NCBI GenBank assembly: GCA_025462725.1
Contig: JAOAPE010000001.1
Coordinates: forward strand, 248,001 to 312,000
Source: Terriglobales bacterium
Lineage (GTDB): Bacteria; Acidobacteriota; Terriglobia; Terriglobales; Acidobacteriaceae
Reading direction: 5' to 3'
Length of the DNA: 64,000 nt
Shown piece by piece: positions 16,910 through 25,832 of this stretch (within the stretch, counting starts at the first letter, position 1; each line of letters starts with the position of its first letter). The notes under the pieces are model-generated. The model was not told the DNA's origin. It made no database searches and was given only the letters and a program-made list of their open reading frames with translations. Made by a program: the position numbers and the translations under genes.

Positions 16910-19909
16910 TCACAATCTCCTGACCACCTCTTCCAACTCCCCCGCAATCTCCTCCGGCGACTTGTCCTTGTCAACGCTAATCGCCTCGCCCACCCGCACC
17001 GCCACCGCCCCCGGACGCGCAAAATATTTATCTCTGATTGCAAATAGCCCATCAATTCGCATCGGGACTACCGGAACATCCAGTCCACTAGCCAGTAGTC
17101 CTATCCCACTCCGAAACCGCTGCATCTCGCCCGTGGGGGTACGTAATCCCTCGGGGAAAACCAGCACGCTATACCCGCGCCCCACCGATTCACCTGCATA
17201 AGCAAAGCTCTCGCGGAAGCCGCTCAACTTCGGTAGCGGAAAGACATTGAACAACGCAACAACCAGGAAATACGCGACTCGCGTAACCACGCCCCCATAC
17301 CGCATCGCCCACAACCGCTCACCTTCCATCGCGACGGCCAGCTTATTTCGCAACCGCCAGGGCAGCGCCGCTAACACAAATCCAACATCGATATATGTCA
17401 CGTGATTGCACACCACCAGCACCGGCCCGCGTACATCCCGCAATCGTTCTCGTCCAATCACTCTCGGCGACGCCAGTAAGTAAGTCGCCGGCCACGTCAG
17501 CAAGTAATAGACAACAGCTCTAATCAACGTGACCGGCCACCGCTGCGCCCAACTCGGATACTCATATTTTTTCGGGGATGATTCTTGCGGCACAGCATTG
17601 TTCTGATCTCGTTTGTGTGGCACAGCCGCCCTCGGCTGTGGCTCTTTTCTGTCTTCGCTATCATCGAAAACTTCCGATACCCCCGAGCCAGGTGCCCCAC
17701 TCTGAGCGAAGCGAAACGTCGGATTCGCCGATACCACCGAATCGGCGGCCTCACCCTTATCGCCTAGCGATAGTGTGGGACTGACTAATCTCTCCAACTC
17801 CTCCACTGTTTTCACTGCCGCGATCTCACTCTCATCCAGATCAACCTGATATCTCTCCTCCAATGCGCACTGCAGCTCCACGCGCTCGATTGAACTCAGG
17901 TCGATTCCCCCACCATCCACTTTGCGCCCGCTCACCTTCTCCACCAACTCCGCAACCGACCCTGAAGACGAGACTTGCGCCCTCACTCCGCGCAAACGCT
18001 CTTCAACCACTTTCGCGATCACCGCCGTCTTCGGCTTCTGTGTCGCCGTGCGCGGGAAATCACTTTCCGGCCACGTATACCAGTGCCGCATCTGCTGATG
18101 GAAAGCTAGCGTCTCATTCGCGCGTCGCACCACCTCGCTCGCATCACCGGCCGCAATCAGCACCGCGCAGGGTTCCGCATTTCCATTGCGTGACAGCCCA
18201 ACCACCACCGCATCCCGCACGCCTGGCTGCCTTCGCAGCGCCGCCTCCAGATCCTCGGGATAGACATTCATCCCCTCGGCACTCACGATCACACTCTTCT
18301 TGCGTCCCTTGAAATGCAGATATCCTTCCGCATCCAGTGCGCCCAAGTCGCCCGTATGAAACCACTCACCATCTCCTGACACGGACGACACCGCACCCGA
18401 CTGCCAATATCCAGTCGCCACATTTTCTCCACGGATCAATATCTCTCCACTCTCGCTCAACTTCATGTCGCGTCCCGGCAACACTTTCCCGATTGATCCC
18501 CTCCCGCGATGAAAGGGATGATTCACGCTGATCAGCGACGTCGTCTCAGTCAACCCATATCCTTGGATTACTACCAATCCCACCTTGCGCCAGAATTCTT
18601 CCGTTGCCGCATCCAGCGTCGCCCCTCCGGAGACAAACGCCCAAAACTTCCACCCAAACTGCCGGTGAATGTCGCGATACCTCCACCACCTCTTCCAGAC
18701 ATTTTCAGCCAGGGGTGCCCCTCCCTTATCCAGCAGGGATAGGGTGGAATCCTCGACTTCCGAACCCACCGCTTCGCGTTCAGTCTGATCGGGGTGAACT
18801 GTGGGATTCTGATTTTGAAACTCGAAACTTGAAACTTGAAACTGAACTTTCTTCAACGACTCCAAAATCCTCGGCACCGCGACCAGCACCTGAACCTTCT
18901 CCCGTTTGATCACCGACATCACCTCCGCAGGATTCAGTCCTTCATGGAACACCACGCATCCCCCGATCAGTGGCGGAATAAATATCCCGAGAAACTCGCC
19001 AAAGACGTGACTCAGCGGCAGCAGGTTCATGAACCGGATCCCGCGTCCGCAATTGAACAGACGAAACACGCGTTCATACTTCAAATATTTTTTGATCTCG
19101 CTTTCGAACGGCTCCAGGTTGGCAAGCACATTCCCGTGCGATATCACTACCCCGCGCGGCTCATCTGTCGTTCCAGAAGTAAAAATGATCTGCAGCATAT
19201 CTTTCCGCTCGAGCTCAACAGAGAACGGAGTGCGCTCCCTCGACCGCAACTGTTCCGGCAAATCCTCCAGCACCAGAGAAGCGAATTCGCCAAGATTTTG
19301 CTGGTGATCTTTGTAGCGCCGGCGTCCCGCCGGCTGTCCTGGGGGCGTCTCGCCCCCGTTTCTTCCGCCCTGCTGTTCTCCTCCGCGCCGCTGCGTCTCC
19401 GTGGTGAAAATCTGCTGGGGCACTCTCTCCTTTAAAAGGTTTTCTCTGTGCCTCTGTGTCTCTGTGGTGAACAAGCTTCTCGACGCGACCACCAACTTCG
19501 CCCTCACCTGCCCCGCCACGCGCAGGGCAAACTCAGCCGTGCCCGCGCGATCCATCGGCACCACTACAACCCCGCGCATCATGCATCCCAAGAAGGCGAC
19601 TACCCACTCCGCGCAGTTCTCTCCCCATAGGACAACGTGATCGCCCTTTCGTATTCCACGCGCCTCCAACTCTCGCGCAAACTGGCACGCCGTCTCCAGC
19701 ACCCGCGCATACGTCCACTCCACACGCCGATACCCCCTCCTTTGCACATACGCCACCTCCCTCGCATGCGCGCGAAAATATTCGAGATGCTCAACCAGCG
19801 ACCTTCTCATCTCTCTACTCAGATGCCTTACTCTCACAAGCCCTTCGTGGAACCTGCGTGCCTTTCGTGTGAAAGGTGTTCGGTTCTTATCAACGAACGA
19901 ATTCTGCAA
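16910..19909 (-). CDS. acyl-ligase / acyl carrier / PlsC acyltransferase fusion
   Basis: A 999-aa multidomain protein. Residues 1 to about 640 form an AMP-binding acyl ligase (IIFTSGTTDEPRGVVISHGN, VIQGYGLTETTSLIS, WFHTGDLGALD). Residues about 655-720 look like an acyl carrier domain, with a candidate phosphopantetheine serine in IDLSSIERVEL. Residues about 800-999 are a PlsC-like acyltransferase with NHVTYID (HX4D) and FPEGLRTPTGEM. This could activate a fatty acid, hold it on the carrier and transfer it to a lysophospholipid, by analogy with E. coli Aas, where the order is reversed. Odd feature: linkers contain in-frame copies of intergenic-type repeats, near 17615-17641, 17690-17785, 18720-18835 and 19318-19475, which encode sequences such as FTTETQRHRENLLKE. 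The frame stays open through all of them. Confidence 0.88.
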   Translation of the reverse strand: MQNSFVDKNRTPFTRKARRFHEGLVRVRHLSREMRRSLVEHLEYFRAHAREVAYVQRRGYRRVEWTYARVLETACQFARELEARGIRKGDHVVLWGENCAEWVVAFLGCMMRGVVVVPMDRAGTAEFALRVAGQVRAKLVVASRSLFTTETQRHRENLLKERVPQQIFTTETQRRGGEQQGGRNGGETPPGQPAGRRRYKDHQQNLGEFASLVLEDLPEQLRSRERTPFSVELERKDMLQIIFTSGTTDEPRGVVISHGNVLANLEPFESEIKKYLKYERVFRLFNCGRGIRFMNLLPLSHVFGEFLGIFIPPLIGGCVVFHEGLNPAEVMSVIKREKVQVLVAVPRILESLKKVQFQVSSFEFQNQNPTVHPDQTEREAVGSEVEDSTLSLLDKGGAPLAENVWKRWWRYRDIHRQFGWKFWAFVSGGATLDAATEEFWRKVGLVVIQGYGLTETTSLISVNHPFHRGRGSIGKVLPGRDMKLSESGEILIRGENVATGYWQSGAVSSVSGDGEWFHTGDLGALDAEGYLHFKGRKKSVIVSAEGMNVYPEDLEAALRRQPGVRDAVVVGLSRNGNAEPCAVLIAAGDASEVVRRANETLAFHQQMRHWYTWPESDFPRTATQKPKTAVIAKVVEERLRGVRAQVSSSGSVAELVEKVSGRKVDGGGIDLSSIERVELQCALEERYQVDLDESEIAAVKTVEELERLVSPTLSLGDKGEAADSVVSANPTFRFAQSGAPGSGVSEVFDDSEDRKEPQPRAAVPHKRDQNNAVPQESSPKKYEYPSWAQRWPVTLIRAVVYYLLTWPATYLLASPRVIGRERLRDVRGPVLVVCNHVTYIDVGFVLAALPWRLRNKLAVAMEGERLWAMRYGGVVTRVAYFLVVALFNVFPLPKLSGFRESFAYAGESVGRGYSVLVFPEGLRTPTGEMQRFRSGIGLLASGLDVPVVPMRIDGLFAIRDKYFARPGAVAVRVGEAISVDKDKSPEEIAGELEEVVRRL

Positions 19910-20236
19910 TAGGCTGGGATCACCCGACTGTCATCCTGAGCGAAGCGCAGCGAAGTCGAAGGATCTATTTGCGTGTGCCCCGTCTTAGCTTTGCTACGGC
20001 GGGGATTTGCTTTTGACTGTGTGGCACAGCCGCCCTCGGCTGTGTACGACCTGCCGCGAAGAGGCACCGGAGCAGCGAGACCCGTCCTCAGCCAAGTCGA
20101 ATGCATTTAGCCCCGGGCGCTCTCCTTTGCGTTCCCCCGCGTCCTTTGCGGTTCAAGCCTTTGCCTCTGGCTAAAAGCTAACAGCTATCCACTGCCCACT
20201 AGCCACTGCCCACTGCCTCTCTGTATCATTGCCCAC
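19910..20236. repeat. 327-bp intergenic repeat block
   Basis: No gene is seen. It includes CATCCTGAGCGAAGCG...GTCGAAGGATC (19929-19971), the GTGGCACAGCCGCCCTCGGCTGTG hairpin (20019-20044), a CCTTTGCGTTCCCCCGCGTCCTTTGCGG phrase (about 20128-20156), and a CCACTGCCCACTAGCC hexamer run (about 20170-20220) that ends next to the kinase GTG start. Confidence 0.65.
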
Positions 20237-22972
20237 GTGATCGGCCAATCCTTCTCTCATTACAAGATCATCGACAAGCTTGGTGCCGGCGGCATGGGTA
20301 TCGTCTTCAAGGCTGAAGACACCCGCCTCGGACGCTTCGTCGCGCTCAAATTCCTTCCAGAAGAAATGGAGAAAGATCCGCAAGCTCTCGAGCGATTCCA
20401 ACGGGAAGCCCGCTCCGCATCTGCGCTGAATCACCCGAACATCTGCACGATCTACGACATCGGCGAAGCCAACGGACGCCAGTTCATTGTCATGGAACTG
20501 CTCGATGGCAAGCAGCTCGACCAGGTCATCGGAGATCAGCCACTTGAGCTCGAGCAGCTTCTCGAACTCGCCATCCAATGCGCTGACGCGCTTGACGCTG
20601 CTCACTCGCAAGGCATCATTCATCGCGACATCAAGCCCGGCAACATCTTCGTCACCGCGCGCGGACAGGCCAAGATCCTCGATTTCGGGCTCGCCAAGCT
20701 CACCGGCGCTCCCGTTCGCAACGCGTACGCTATTGCGAATTCCACTGCGGCCACGCTCGATCCGCATCTCACCAGCCCCGGCACCGCCGTCGGCACTGTT
20801 GCGTATATGTCTCCTGAGCAAGCGCGCGGCAAGGAGCTCGACGCCCGCTCTGATGTCTTTTCATTCGGCGCTGTGCTCTATCAAATGGCAACAGGAAGGA
20901 TCGCGTTCGACGGCGAAACCTCAGCCGTTATCTTTGACAACATCCTGAATCGCGCTCCCGTCGCTCCCGTAAGCATTAATCCTTCGCTTCCGGCGAAGCT
21001 CGAAGAAATCATCAACACAGCGCTCGAAAAGGATCGCGATCTCCGCTGCCAGAGTGCCGGCGAACTCCGCGCGGATCTCAAGCGCCTCAAGCGTGACACC
21101 ACGTCCGGACACTCCGTCTCCGTTCCCACCGTCGATTCATCCGGGATTCGCCGCGCTGCAGGTAGCGGATCAGCTCCCGTTCAGCCTCACCACTCAACAG
21201 GCAGTGAAGTCGTCCTCGACGCCGCGAAGCATCACAAGCTCTTCACCGGAACAGGACTTCTCATCACCATCCTCATCCTGCTCGCCGCCGCATTCGGCGT
21301 CTACTCGCTCGTCATGCGCAACCAGTCTGTGCCTTTCCAGCAGATTTCGCTTGCGAAGGTTACCGATTCGGGCAAAGCCTCCTTGGTCGCCATCTCTCCC
21401 GATGGCAAATACGTCCTGTATGTAGTCACTGAGGCCAATCACCAGAGTCTCTGGATTCGCAATATTCCCAGTGACAGCAACACTCAGGTCATTCCGCCCG
21501 GGGAACCACGTTTCTTTGGACTCAAGTTTTCGCCCGACGGCAATTACATCTACTTCACCCGTGGAGATGATCCTGCCCATCCCGGCGTGCACTATCTTTA
21601 CACCGCGCCTCTGCTTGGCGGCTCGCCTCGCCGCTTGATCACGGATATTGACAGCAACATCAGCTTCTCTCCCGACGGTAAGCGCTTTGCTTTTTATCGA
21701 CACAACAGCCCGGAGCCTGGAAAATATCGCGTCATCATCGCTGACGCAGATGGCCAGAACGAACATGATGTCACCGTCGCATCGCTCCCCGGCCCCACAG
21801 ACATAAGCTGGTCGCCGGACGGAAAGACCGTTGCTGTTCTTTTTGCCCAGCCGCAAGGTGCACTCAGTGGTGTCACTGCTTTGGATGCCGCCAGCGGCGC
21901 AGCCACAAATTTCTTTGCCGCGAATGACTACATCGTCACCGGTATCGAATGGATGCCGGACGGCAAAGGACTCGCTACAACCTACAGCAGCCGCGATACC
22001 AACTTTAAGCGTTCGCAGATTGGCTATATCAGCTATCCCAAGGGCCTACTTCGCGGACTGACAAACGATTTGAACAGCTACGCAGGTCTAGGAGTCTCCG
22101 CCGACGGCAAAACACTCGCCACTGTCCTGCGCGACGCGAAAATTGATCTTTATCTCGCTCCCACAGAGGGTGCGAACGATGACCAGATCACCCAACTCAC
22201 CAATCATCACCCTTCTGAAGGTTTCTCTTGGACTCCCGACGGTCAGATCCTCGCCGATCACGATCTCAAGATCACGCGATACTCTCCCGCAGGTGGCGCC
22301 GGAACACAGTTACTGAGCGATCCCAAGTATCCTTCACTTCGCCCGGTCTCCTGCGACGCCGGAAAGTACATTGTTTTCGCGAGCGCTTTCCGCACCGGCA
22401 GCTCTTCCGTGAATCTCTGGCGCATTGACGCTAACGGCGGAAACCTAACGCAACTTACCACCGGCACTCGAGATGTCCAGCCGCTCTGCGCCACCATTGG
22501 CGATAGCAAGTGGGTCTATTTTTTCCGGTTTGATGAGAACAGAGTCATGCGGGTCTCCATCGACGGTGGCACTCCTGAAGTCTTGTCCGCAAGTGCCGGC
22601 GGCGCATTCAATCTTTCCGCCGACGGCAGATTGCTTATCGTCTCCGTATTCACCGGGCCGCTGAAGATCAAAGCCGCCGTGCTTCACCCTGACACCCACG
22701 ATCCCGTCACCTACTTGCCTGATCCGCCGCCCAATATGTCCATCAATCCGCGCGCTTATCCTGACGACAAGTCCTTCGGCGTTGGCCTCCGCAAAGAAGG
22801 TGTGGACAACATCTGGCAGGTTGCCTTCACTGGCGGCGCTCCACGCCAACTTACCGATTTCAAAAAAGAAAACATTCAGGACTTCGCCTTCTCTCCCGAC
22901 GGCAAAAAACTCGCCCTCCTGCGTGGCCACATCGACTCCGACATCGTCCTAATCCGCGACGTCAAACCTTAA
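20237..22972 (+). CDS. membrane Ser/Thr protein kinase with C-terminal PD40/TolB-type propeller
   Basis: A 911-aa protein with a GTG start at 20237. Residues about 9-270 form a complete Hanks-type kinase: glycine loop LGAGGMG, catalytic K38 (VALKFL), HRD at 129-131, DFG at 149-151, and [14 protein letters not shown] single membrane segment ([21 protein letters not shown], about 340-360) separates it from an extracytoplasmic domain with at least eight PD40-type repeats ([73 protein letters not shown]). The arrangement suggests the propeller senses a periplasmic ligand and the kinase signals inside. This architecture is abundant in Acidobacteriota. No cognate phosphatase or substrate gene is adjacent. 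Confidence 0.95.
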   Translation: MIGQSFSHYKIIDKLGAGGMGIVFKAEDTRLGRFVALKFLPEEMEKDPQALERFQREARSASALNHPNICTIYDIGEANGRQFIVMELLDGKQLDQVIGDQPLELEQLLELAIQCADALDAAHSQGIIHRDIKPGNIFVTARGQAKILDFGLAKLTGAPVRNAYAIANSTAATLDPHLTSPGTAVGTVAYMSPEQARGKELDARSDVFSFGAVLYQMATGRIAFDGETSAVIFDNILNRAPVAPVSINPSLPAKLEEIINTALEKDRDLRCQSAGELRADLKRLKRDTTSGHSVSVPTVDSSGIRRAAGSGSAPVQPHHSTGSEVVLDAAKHHKLFTGTGLLITILILLAAAFGVYSLVMRNQSVPFQQISLAKVTDSGKASLVAISPDGKYVLYVVTEANHQSLWIRNIPSDSNTQVIPPGEPRFFGLKFSPDGNYIYFTRGDDPAHPGVHYLYTAPLLGGSPRRLITDIDSNISFSPDGKRFAFYRHNSPEPGKYRVIIADADGQNEHDVTVASLPGPTDISWSPDGKTVAVLFAQPQGALSGVTALDAASGAATNFFAANDYIVTGIEWMPDGKGLATTYSSRDTNFKRSQIGYISYPKGLLRGLTNDLNSYAGLGVSADGKTLATVLRDAKIDLYLAPTEGANDDQITQLTNHHPSEGFSWTPDGQILADHDLKITRYSPAGGAGTQLLSDPKYPSLRPVSCDAGKYIVFASAFRTGSSSVNLWRIDANGGNLTQLTTGTRDVQPLCATIGDSKWVYFFRFDENRVMRVSIDGGTPEVLSASAGGAFNLSADGRLLIVSVFTGPLKIKAAVLHPDTHDPVTYLPDPPPNMSINPRAYPDDKSFGVGLRKEGVDNIWQVAFTGGAPRQLTDFKKENIQDFAFSPDGKKLALLRGHIDSDIVLIRDVKP

Positions 22973-23178
22973 TTGTCGTCCTGAGCGAAGCGCCGTAACT
23001 GTCATCCTGAGCGAAGCGCAGCGCAGTCGAAGGATCCATGCATTTGTTTTTGACTGTGTGGCACAGCCGTCCTCGGCTGTGCCCGACATGCCGCGAAGCG
23101 GCACCGGGGCTTCAGTACTGACTCTTGCCTTTGACTTTCCTGACTACCGACTACTGACTACTAGCTACTGACTACGGG
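22973..23178. repeat. intergenic repeat block
   Basis: Contains a truncated (22973-22992) and a full (23000-23046) copy of the CCTGAGCGAAGCG...GTCGAAGGATC repeat in tandem, the GGCACAGCCGTCCTCGGCTGTGCC hairpin (23055-23083), the ACATGCCGCGAAGCGGCACCGGGG element (about 23086-23110), and a GACTACTGACTAC hexamer run up to the EamA stop codon. Confidence 0.65.
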
Positions 23179-23595
23179 CTACTGAAACGCCAACACCACC
23201 GCCCCCGAACAGATCAACAAACCTCCTACCCACTGGTGCCACGTGAGACTCTCGTGCAAGAACACCACGGCTAGCACGATGGCCACGATCACACTCAGCT
23301 TATCCACCGGAGCCACTCGCGACGCCTCTCCCAGCTGCAACGCTCTGAAGTAACACAGCCATGACAATCCCGTTCCCAGCCCTGAGAGGAACAGAAATAC
23401 CCATGTCTTCCTCCCAATGCTCGACAGCGGCTGCGTGTTCGTGAACATTGCGATCGACCACGCAAAGATCAGGATCACTCCCGTGCGTATCGCCGTCGCC
23501 AGGTTTGAGTTGATGTCCTTTACTCCAACCTTCGCCAGCACCGCTGTTGCTCCCGCAAAAAACGCCGACAACAATGACCACGTGAACCAATTCAT
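23179..23595 (-). CDS. single-domain EamA/DMT family transporter
   Basis: A 138-aa membrane protein with five hydrophobic segments covering one EamA domain: WSLLSAFFAGATAVLAKVGVKDINSNLATAIRTGVIL at the start and PVDKLSVIVAIVLAVVFLHESLTWHQWVGGLLICSGAVVLA at the end, the typical EamA closing motif. Most DMT exporters carry two such domains; half-size members work as homo- or hetero-dimers, as small multidrug resistance proteins do. No partner gene is adjacent. The substrate is unknown. The ATG at 23595 has no obvious ribosome site but the N-terminus matches the family. Confidence 0.88.
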   Translation of the reverse strand: MNWFTWSLLSAFFAGATAVLAKVGVKDINSNLATAIRTGVILIFAWSIAMFTNTQPLSSIGRKTWVFLFLSGLGTGLSWLCYFRALQLGEASRVAPVDKLSVIVAIVLAVVFLHESLTWHQWVGGLLICSGAVVLAFQ

Positions 23596-23760
23596 CGTTC
23601 GCTCCTGACCTCAAGAAAATATATTTCGCCTTTGCACTACGCCCGGTGCCATCCAGCGTTGAATCAGCAAACCTTCATACGTAGGGTAATGCAATCGAAC
23701 GGGGCCATTCGGCTCCAACAACGCAAGCCAACATAAAAATTAAATAAGAGGTAAACAAAC

Positions 23761-24372
23761 ATGACCAATCAGGAAGCCACCTTCAACCCTCGTGCCGGAA
23801 ACGGCAGCGCCTATGACTTGATGAACTCATATGCCGCGCTGCAACAGCAAGCCGGCGTTCCTAACCAATCCTTCTATCAAACTCCCACTGCTGGACAAAA
23901 ACAAAATTGGCAACAGAACGCCTGGCAGCAACAGCCGTGGCAACAGCAACAATTCTCGCAGCAGCCCTGGCAGCAACAACAATTCTCACAGCAACCATTC
24001 TTCAACCAGCAATACCAGATGCAACCATATTCCAACCAGCAGTTTTCGCAGCAACAACCAAACTTCGGCGCACAGCAGCAGTTCGCCACGCCGTGGCAGA
24101 ACCAGAACATCTACGGTCAATCACCATACGCTGGATACAACGCCCAGCAATCGCAGACTCCCGCCATCACACATCGCGCCGCCGAACTGAAGTTGAAGAT
24201 TCCCATTCACCGCATCATCGGCAGACACCCCGTCGAAGTCCAACAGTATCTCCAGCAAGTCGTGCTGCCGCTTCTTCTTGACGGACTCGCCAGGCGCGCT
24301 GTCTCCAACGAACTCGGCCTCTCGATCACCACTGATTTACGCGGAGAACTCGTTGCTGAAATCGACATCTGA
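23761..24372 (+). CDS. Gln-rich low-complexity protein of unknown function (first of a tandem pair)
   Basis: A 203-aa protein with a clear ribosome site (AAGAGGT before the ATG) and no signal peptide. Residues about 48-125 are a prion-like, Gln/Phe/Trp/Asn-rich repeat (units resembling PWQQQQFSQQ and NQQFSQQQ). Residues about 136-203 are a compact, ordinary domain (AAELKLKIPIHRIIGRHPVEVQQYLQQVVLPLLLDGLARRAV...LVAEIDI). The aromatic-plus-Gln spacing is of the kind seen in proteins that self-associate or phase-separate; that is inference. The next gene has the same layout, with a different low-complexity repeat and a larger C-terminal domain, so the two probably work together. I do not recognise either family. 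Confidence 0.78.
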   Translation: MTNQEATFNPRAGNGSAYDLMNSYAALQQQAGVPNQSFYQTPTAGQKQNWQQNAWQQQPWQQQQFSQQPWQQQQFSQQPFFNQQYQMQPYSNQQFSQQQPNFGAQQQFATPWQNQNIYGQSPYAGYNAQQSQTPAITHRAAELKLKIPIHRIIGRHPVEVQQYLQQVVLPLLLDGLARRAVSNELGLSITTDLRGELVAEIDI

Positions 24373-24389
24373 TCCGATCCGACACCACG

Positions 24390-24412
24390 GCCCGCAGCTC
24401 GTAACTGCGGGC
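24390..24412 (+). other. RNA hairpin between the two low-complexity genes
   Basis: A perfect 8-bp inverted repeat (GCCCGCAG / CTGCGGGC) with a 7-base loop, 18 bp after the stop of the Gln-rich gene. No T-run follows, so it is not a standard terminator. It could attenuate or process a shared transcript, giving the two proteins different amounts. Confidence 0.4.
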
Positions 24413-24508
24413 GCCGCCGACGCTCCACCAGCCATCACTTCGCCGGTGGGCCCGGGCGAATACGAAGTCAAACACGTAACCGACATCAAAAATGTTCCGG
24501 AGGAACAC

Positions 24509-25387
24509 ATGTATCAATACGAATCTTCGCCTTTTACAAACGTTAATCCATCGCAATCAACGCCATTCCAGAACTTCCAGGGATCGGCATTCCAGAATCC
24601 GCAATCGCAAGGCTACGCCAACCGATTCGGCGTCAGCGCCAACATGCCGCCATTCCAATCGGCATTCGCTTTCCAGGGACCGCAACCCTTCCAAGGCTTC
24701 ACCGGCTCCGGATATCAATCATCACCATTCCAAGCCTCACCGTTTCAGACGTCTCCGTTCCAGAGCTCGCCATTTCAAACCTCACCTTTTCCCGGCGCTT
24801 CGTTCCAAGGTTCGCCGTATCAATCCACGCCGTATCAAACCTCGCAAGCGGGATTCGAGAACGTCAGCTCGCGCCTCTCGCCTGAAGAATTTGCGGGAAG
24901 TCTCGGCAGCGGACGCTTCTCTGAGAACCGACTCACCAATCTCGCGCTCGTCGATCCCATCTTCATCACCGAGCTAAGCCGTTCCGCTCGCGGACTGCAA
25001 GATGTCGCCGAACAACTCGAAGGCATCCAGTCACCAGGACAAAGCCAAAGCCAATCCAGCTCCAAAGACGACACGCAACGCAAGGGCATCTATGCCGCCA
25101 CTGCGCATCTCTTCTACACATTCGGATTGCTCGCCAGCAAAGGCATCTTCATCACTGGCGACATGCCCGGAAAGATCCGCACCGAATCCGGCGGCCCCGC
25201 CAACGCCTGCCGCGAGTTCGGCAAACAGCTCGAGCGCTTCGTCGACAAAGCTGCCACCGGCCGCGGCGTCACCGAAGAACTCAGCCGATTAGTCGAGCGC
25301 GGCACCGCCTGCTACGCCGAGATCACTCGCACCATTGAGGGCTCAGAAACCAGCGACCAGACAACACGCAAGAAGGTCGCCGCCTAA
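24509..25387 (+). CDS. SPFQ-repeat low-complexity protein of unknown function (second of a tandem pair)
   Basis: A 292-aa protein starting at the ATG at 24509, which has CCGGAGGAA just upstream; the frame is open to 24278 but that part overlaps the previous gene and lacks a ribosome site. Residues about 8-120 are Phe/Gln/Ser/Pro-rich with repeated SPFQ(T/S/A) pentamers. Residues about 125-292 form an ordinary helical domain (SRLSPEEFAGSLGSGRFSENRLTNLALVDPIFITEL...RKGIYAATAHLFYTFGLLASKGIF...FGKQLERFVDKAA...LVERGTACYAEITRTIEG). There is no signal peptide or membrane segment. Domain layout and position mirror the Gln-rich gene 136 bp upstream. Function is unknown; a self-assembling cytosolic structure is a guess. 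Confidence 0.78.
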   Translation: MYQYESSPFTNVNPSQSTPFQNFQGSAFQNPQSQGYANRFGVSANMPPFQSAFAFQGPQPFQGFTGSGYQSSPFQASPFQTSPFQSSPFQTSPFPGASFQGSPYQSTPYQTSQAGFENVSSRLSPEEFAGSLGSGRFSENRLTNLALVDPIFITELSRSARGLQDVAEQLEGIQSPGQSQSQSSSKDDTQRKGIYAATAHLFYTFGLLASKGIFITGDMPGKIRTESGGPANACREFGKQLERFVDKAATGRGVTEELSRLVERGTACYAEITRTIEGSETSDQTTRKKVAA

Positions 25388-25832
25388 CCACGAACGGACC
25401 ACGAAACGGGTGCCCCACCTGTGGCTTCTCACAGGTGGGATCACTCGTGGCCCAAATACAACCCCTCCCACTCCTCCCCACCCATGTGGTCTTTCAGAAT
25501 CACAGAGTTACACACAACGGTCTGGCAGAGTCCTTGACGCGAAAGCAGTTACGGGCAAAATTTTGATAGCGCGGTACTTAGGCATTGGTTGCCCGTGACA
25601 GCTCGGCGGATTCCGGGTGCCGTCGCTCAGCGGCTGCGAGAAGGATATCGGAGTGGATTCTAATTGTCAATTGATAGATGTGTATGTTTTCTTATAGTTA
25701 TGCAGACAATCGAGGCGTTTTTGAAGGTCTAGGGGAATCAAGGTTCTGTGTAGAAGAGCACGGCTTCAGCCGTGCGTTAGGGATTTGAAAAATCCCATCC
25801 ATCCTGCCGGAGGCCGCGCGCAACGCGCGAAA
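25388..25832. other. 445-bp non-coding region with three hairpins
   Basis: No gene is seen. Right after the SPFQ gene is a perfect 10-bp hairpin CCCACCTGTG/CACAGGTGGG (25414-25439). Near the end are GCACGGCT/AGCCGTGC with a 2-base loop (25759-25776) and GGGATTT/AAATCCC (25781-25797), next to the convergent hsdR stop. None has a long T-run; they may serve as convergent transcript ends or be repeat elements. The middle (about 25560-25740) is AT-richer unique sequence. Confidence 0.5.
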
